A DNA stretch of 64,000 bases from DASQJL01 sp036380835 (GTDB taxonomy: Bacteria; Eisenbacteria; RBG-16-71-46; SZUA-252): contig DASVDZ010000007.1 in the NCBI GenBank assembly GCA_036380835.1, forward strand, positions 1 to 64,000, written 5' to 3'. Both the position numbers and the translations under genes were made by a program. Position 1 is the stretch's first letter. Each line of letters starts with the position of its first letter. Under the pieces are notes generated by a model that was not told where the DNA came from, ran no database searches, and saw nothing but the letters and a program-made list of their open reading frames with translations. Shown here piece by piece: positions 60,254 to 64,000 of this stretch.

Positions 60254-62224
60254 TCAGCCGACCCGGTCGCGCGTGGAAAGCTCGGCCTCCGCCAAACGGA
60301 ACTGGAGCCGGTGGAGCTTTTGGTAGAGCCCCGGGGTTCGCACCAGCTCCGCGTGGGTCCCCATCTGCACGATGCGGCCCTGGTCGAGCACCAGGATCCG
60401 GTCGGCGCGTTGGATGGTGGAGAGCCGATGCGCGATCACGAAGACGGTCCGGCCGGTGAAGAGGGCCTCGAGCGCCTCCTGGACGAGGAGCTCGGACTGC
60501 GAGTCGAGGCTCGACGTCGCCTCGTCGAGCAGGAGGAGGCGCGGGTCCTTGAAGATCGCCCGAGCGATCGCGAGGCGCTGCCGCTCGCCGCCCGAGACGC
60601 GCACGCCTCGCTCGCCGATCTTCGTCTGGTAGCCCTCCGGCATGTCGAGGACGAACCGCTCGGCGTGGGCCGCGCGGGCCGCCGCGCGCACGCGCTCCTC
60701 GGAGGCGTCGTCCACGCCGTAGGCGATGTTGTGCCAGACGGTGTCGTTGAAGAGGATCGGCTCCTGCGTGACGACGCCCATCAGCCCGCGGAGCGACCCC
60801 ACGTCGTACTCGCGGAGGTCGTGTCCGTCGAGGAGGACCCGTCCCGAGGTCGGATCGTAGAATCGCGCCACGAGGTCGACGATCGTCGACTTCCCCGCCC
60901 CGCTCGGCCCGACCAGCGCCACGACCTCCCCGGCCTCCACGCGGAACGAGACCTCGCGCAGCACGTCGGGGCCGCTCGCGTAGCGGAAGGAGACGCCTTC
61001 GAATTCGATCCCGTCCCGGATGTCGGACGTCAGGCGCCCGTTCTCCCGCGAGACGACCGTCGGCTCCGTGTCGAGGATCCGGAAGATGCGGACCGCCGCT
61101 CCGAGGCCCTCCTGCAGCGTGGCGTTCACGTTGCTGAGCGACTTGAGCGGGCTCATCAGCTGGAGCATCGCGAAGAGGAAGATGAAGAACTGCTGCGGCT
61201 CGATCGCCCGCGCGAGGAGGATCTCCCGGCCGCCGTACCAGAGGACCGCGACGGCGGCGAGGGCCCCGAAGTACTCCGACATGGGGCCGGCGAGGGCCCC
61301 GAGGCGGCGCTGCTTCACGAAGGCACGGAAGTAGTCCTCGGAGACGTGGTTGAACTTCCGGATCTCGAACCGCTCCATCGCGAAGGCCTTCACCACGCGC
61401 ACGCCCGAGAGCGTCTCCTGGAGCACCGCGTTCAGATCCGCCATCCGGTCCTGGGTGATGGTGCTCCGGCGCCGGAGCTTCTTCCCCAGCCAGACGATCA
61501 GCACGAGGGACGGCGGGATCACGAGCAGCGAGACCAGGGCGAGACGCCAGGAGGTCCAGAAGATCCAGAAGAGGCAGACGACGAGGAGGAGCGAGGACTT
61601 GATCAGGTTGCTGAATCCGGCCGCGAGCGCGCCCCGGACGAGCGACAGGTCGTTCGTGAGGCGCGAGAGGAGCGCTCCCGTCCGCCTCGTGTGGAAGAAG
61701 GAGAGGGAAAGGGTGTGGAGGTGCGCGTAGACCTCGTTCCGCATGTCCCGGATCACCGCCTGCTCCACCCAGACCGTGAGCACGCTCTGGAGGTAGTCGA
61801 CCGCGTTCTTGAGGAGGAAGATGAGGAGGAGCGCGAAGCAGATCCGGGTGAGCGAGCCGATCGGGTCGCCGACCAGGAAGAGATGCTCGAAGACGGAGCG
61901 GAGGCGCTGCTTCCCGGCGTTCACCCGCGCGGTGAGCGACGTGTCACCCGCCGCGGGCTGGGAGGGCGGCGCGACACCCGGGGCTCCGGCGCCGCCCGTG
62001 AGCGCGGCCGCGAGGCCGCTCGGGTCCGCCGGCGCGGCGACGGTCCCGGCGCGCGGCGTGAAGAGCACCTTCACGAACGGCGAGATCATGCCGATCGTGA
62101 CGCCGCTCAGGAGGGCGAAGAGAACCATGAGCCACGCCGTGAGCACGAGGCGCCCGCGGTAGGGCCTCAGGTAGGAGAGCAGCCGGAGCGACGTGCTCCG
62201 ATCCGCGAGCGGGCGGCGGGCCAC
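60254..62224 (-). CDS. MsbA-like ABC exporter (lipid A/lipid flippase family)
   Basis: A 656-residue half-transporter starting at GTG 62224. Six helices; the first periplasmic loop (about 45-120) is enlarged and low in complexity, with Ala/Gly/Pro runs, roughly 50 residues more than E. coli MsbA. ATPase: Walker A VGPSGAGKSTIVDLVARFYD, signature VSGGERQRLAIARAIFKDPR, Walker B LLLLDEATSSLDSQSE, H-loop IAHRLSTIQRADR. Homodimer expected. Neighbouring GT9 supports lipid-linked sugar export. Confidence 0.88.
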   Translation of the reverse strand: MARRPLADRSTSLRLLSYLRPYRGRLVLTAWLMVLFALLSGVTIGMISPFVKVLFTPRAGTVAAPADPSGLAAALTGGAGAPGVAPPSQPAAGDTSLTARVNAGKQRLRSVFEHLFLVGDPIGSLTRICFALLLIFLLKNAVDYLQSVLTVWVEQAVIRDMRNEVYAHLHTLSLSFFHTRRTGALLSRLTNDLSLVRGALAAGFSNLIKSSLLLVVCLFWIFWTSWRLALVSLLVIPPSLVLIVWLGKKLRRRSTITQDRMADLNAVLQETLSGVRVVKAFAMERFEIRKFNHVSEDYFRAFVKQRRLGALAGPMSEYFGALAAVAVLWYGGREILLARAIEPQQFFIFLFAMLQLMSPLKSLSNVNATLQEGLGAAVRIFRILDTEPTVVSRENGRLTSDIRDGIEFEGVSFRYASGPDVLREVSFRVEAGEVVALVGPSGAGKSTIVDLVARFYDPTSGRVLLDGHDLREYDVGSLRGLMGVVTQEPILFNDTVWHNIAYGVDDASEERVRAAARAAHAERFVLDMPEGYQTKIGERGVRVSGGERQRLAIARAIFKDPRLLLLDEATSSLDSQSELLVQEALEALFTGRTVFVIAHRLSTIQRADRILVLDQGRIVQMGTHAELVRTPGLYQKLHRLQFRLAEAELSTRDRVG

Positions 62225-62231
62225 GGGCGGC

Positions 62232-62642
62232 CTAGGGACGGTGCCCCCGGCGCTGCGCGAACTGGCCGAGCCAGTCGAAGTTCCGCACGAAGGCCTCGTC
62301 GAAGTCGTACCCGCGCGCGAAATCGCTCAGGCGGTCCGAGTCGGTCTTGCTCAGGATTCCTTCCTTCACCAGATGGAACACGATCTCGCCGAAGTCCTCG
62401 GTCCGGTTCACGCCCCACTGCTCGAAGACGGTCTTCGCCATGAAGCCGAACTGTTTGAGGGCCAGGGCGCGGATGCCGTCGAGGACTTCGCGCCCGGTCA
62501 CGTGGCGCAGCTCCTGCGTGGCGAGAAAATTGCGGTCGGCGGTGTACCGGACGGCGTCGTAGGTGAACCGATAGGCTTGGGCTCGGTAGCGTCCGTGCTT
62601 CTGGGCCAGGTCGAGCATCCGGGTGTCGAGGTCGGGCATCAT
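62232..62642 (-). CDS. Minf_1886-family conserved hypothetical protein
   Basis: A 136-residue cytoplasmic protein matching the Minf_1886 family known mainly from Planctomycetes, Verrucomicrobia and other lineages. Recognisable motifs are AYRFTYDAVRYTADRN, HVTGREVLDGIRALALKQFG and WGVNRTEDFGEIVFHLVKEG, followed by a GYDFDEAFVRNFDW end. Its function is unknown. It starts 1 bp after the nadB stop. Confidence 0.8.
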   Translation of the reverse strand: MMPDLDTRMLDLAQKHGRYRAQAYRFTYDAVRYTADRNFLATQELRHVTGREVLDGIRALALKQFGFMAKTVFEQWGVNRTEDFGEIVFHLVKEGILSKTDSDRLSDFARGYDFDEAFVRNFDWLGQFAQRRGHRP

Positions 62643-62643
62643 G

Positions 62644-64000
62644 TCAGCGCACGTCCTGCCGGCCGAGGACCGTGTCCCGACGGAAGCGGCGATCGTCGCG
62701 CCGCGGGTGGTCGACGTTGTAGTGGAGCCCGCGGCTCTCCAGTCGCTTCCGGGCGGAGGCGACCATGAGGGCGGCGACCAGCCCGATGTTCCGGAGCTCG
62801 ACCAGATTGGCGTCGAGACGGTAACGGCGGTAATCCCCCTCGATCTGCTCCCGGAGCGCCGCCACCATCGAGGCGGCGCGTTCGAGGCGCTCGTCGCTCC
62901 GCACGATGCCCATATAGTCCCACATGGCCCGCCTCACCGCATCCCAATTGTGGTCGATGATGACCTGCTCCTTCGGCCGCACGGCGCCGTGGAGGCGCCA
63001 TGGGGGGAGCTTCGGCACCGGCCGCGACCGCTCCTCGGTCACCAGGCGGAGGAGCGCCATCCCCGCCCGCCGCGAGAAGACGAGCGCCTCGAGGAGCGAG
63101 TTCGACGCCAGGCGGTTCGCGCCGTGCACGCCGGTGCACGTCACCTCGCCCGCGGCGTAGAGCCCGGGGATGTCCGTGCGCCCCTCCAGGTCGGTGACCA
63201 CGCCGCCGCACATGTAGTGCGCGGCCGGGACCACCGGAATCGGCTCGACCGCGGGATCGAAGCCGAACTCGCGGAGGCGCCGCGTGATGTGGGGAAACCG
63301 TGAGCGAAGGCGCCGCCTCCCGAGGTGGGTCATGTCGAGGAAGGCCGACTTGTCGCCCCGCTTCTTCATCTCGAAGTCGATCGCCCGCGCCACGACGTCG
63401 CGCGGCGCGAGGTCGCCGAGGCGGTGGTAGCGGGGCATGAAGCGCTTGCCGTCCGACGTGATGAGCTTCGCCCCTTCGCCGCGCACCGCCTCCGAGATGA
63501 GGAACGACTTCGCCTCGGGGTGGAAGAGGCAGGTCGGATGGAACTGCATGAACTCGAGATTCGCGACGGTGGCGCCGGCGCGGAACGCGGCGGCCAGGCC
63601 GTCCCCTGTCGCGATGTCGGGATTCGACGTGTAGAGGTAGACCTTCCCCGCGCCGCCCGTCGCGAGCACCGTGGCGCGCGCGGCCACGGCGCGGATCGCC
63701 CCGGTCCGCCGATCGAGCACGTACGCGCCCCAGACCCGGTCGCGCCCGGGGGCGCGCCGCCGTCCTCCCCGGAGCTTCGACTCGAGGATCAGATCGACCG
63801 CGACCTGGTCCTCGAGGACCGAGATCCGCGGATTCGCCTGGGCGAGCCGGAGGAGGACCCGCTCGATCTCCCAGCCGGTGCGGTCCTTGGCGTGGACGAT
63901 GCGCCGGCGCGAATGCCCTCCCTCGCGGCCGAGGGCGAATCGGTCGGGGTGGCCCCGCTCGCGGGAGAAGCGGACGCCGAGCGAGACGAGCCGCAGCACC
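62644..64000 (-). CDS. nadB: L-aspartate oxidase, N-terminus beyond window
   Basis: A C-terminal fragment of about 450 residues, open to the right edge. NadB oxidises aspartate to iminoaspartate, the first step of NAD biosynthesis. Fumarate-reductase/aspartate-oxidase motifs: VLATGGAGKVYLYTSNP, FMQFHPTCLF, SEAVRGEGAKL, catalytic-region LAPRDVVARAID, and VVPAAHYMCGGVVTDLEGRT, then GANRLASNSLLEALVF. The FAD GxGxxG region lies outside. C-terminal helical domain complete. Confidence 0.92.
   Translation of the reverse strand, partial: VLRLVSLGVRFSRERGHPDRFALGREGGHSRRRIVHAKDRTGWEIERVLLRLAQANPRISVLEDQVAVDLILESKLRGGRRRAPGRDRVWGAYVLDRRTGAIRAVAARATVLATGGAGKVYLYTSNPDIATGDGLAAAFRAGATVANLEFMQFHPTCLFHPEAKSFLISEAVRGEGAKLITSDGKRFMPRYHRLGDLAPRDVVARAIDFEMKKRGDKSAFLDMTHLGRRRLRSRFPHITRRLREFGFDPAVEPIPVVPAAHYMCGGVVTDLEGRTDIPGLYAAGEVTCTGVHGANRLASNSLLEALVFSRRAGMALLRLVTEERSRPVPKLPPWRLHGAVRPKEQVIIDHNWDAVRRAMWDYMGIVRSDERLERAASMVAALREQIEGDYRRYRLDANLVELRNIGLVAALMVASARKRLESRGLHYNVDHPRRDDRRFRRDTVLGRQDVR

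Overview
This 64 kb window is very GC-rich chromosomal DNA, and nearly all of it is coding. I see no rRNA, tRNA, insertion sequence, integrase, phage gene or CRISPR array. The gene content fits a Gram-negative, outer-membrane-bearing lineage related to the FCB group, possibly a Candidatus Eisenbacteria-like organism. The supporting genes are a PorV-type barrel protein, TonB/ExbB/ExbD sets, MacA-MacB-TolC, two glycosyltransferase family 9 proteins, an mS38/bS22-like ribosomal microprotein and a Minf_1886-family protein. The taxonomic assignment is inference.

Almost all genes are on the minus strand. Region by region: comEC (cut by the left edge) and a pseudophosphatase-PEGA membrane protein (1-4079); a divergent regulatory region with a consensus sigma-54 element ahead of a plus-strand MltD-like lytic transglycosylase (4080-5825); a tandem GlgC pair, a PorV-like protein, a PilZ protein, rnr, the mS38-like microprotein, an HU protein and sppA (5822-13463); a 540 bp gap with terminator hairpins and an AT-rich island; gpmI, lplA and a four-gene membrane operon of unknown function (14004-19602); a glycine-cleavage operon gcvT-gcvH-gcvPA-gcvPB that runs on into two small unknown genes, a GlmL/MutL-like ASKHA ATPase and a barrel/KOW protein (19762-27940); uvrA; a polar amino-acid ABC transporter; a MacB-type efflux operon; a YIP1-like protein; two ExbB-ExbD-ExbD-TonB modules with a third TonB, preceded by STAS, TPR and PstS-like genes (39337-49016); asnS with an apparent one-base frameshift; a plus-strand TPR/DUF4388 pair (50716-53763); ubiA-like, GT9, kbl and tdh; and finally a 2-hydroxyacid dehydrogenase, GT9, an MsbA-like exporter, a Minf_1886 protein and the 3' part of nadB.

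Metabolically, Tdh and Kbl convert threonine to glycine and the GcvTHP complex oxidises glycine. A lipoate ligase that could charge GcvH is also present. Envelope work dominates the rest: proton-motive-force transduction (ExbBD/TonB), efflux, glycan and lipid-linked sugar transport, and peptidoglycan turnover.

The clearest regulatory signal is a repeated housekeeping promoter, TTGAnn with a 16-18 bp spacer and TAnnnT. In five strong cases (a sixth is weak) the start codon lies 0-4 nt from the predicted +1, which implies leaderless or near-leaderless mRNAs. One such promoter, paired with a textbook intrinsic terminator, frames a candidate RNA of about 50 nt between asnS and the pstS-like gene. 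The least explained multi-gene unit is the four-gene membrane operon at 16343-19602. The GlmL-like extension of the gcv operon is the next most puzzling.
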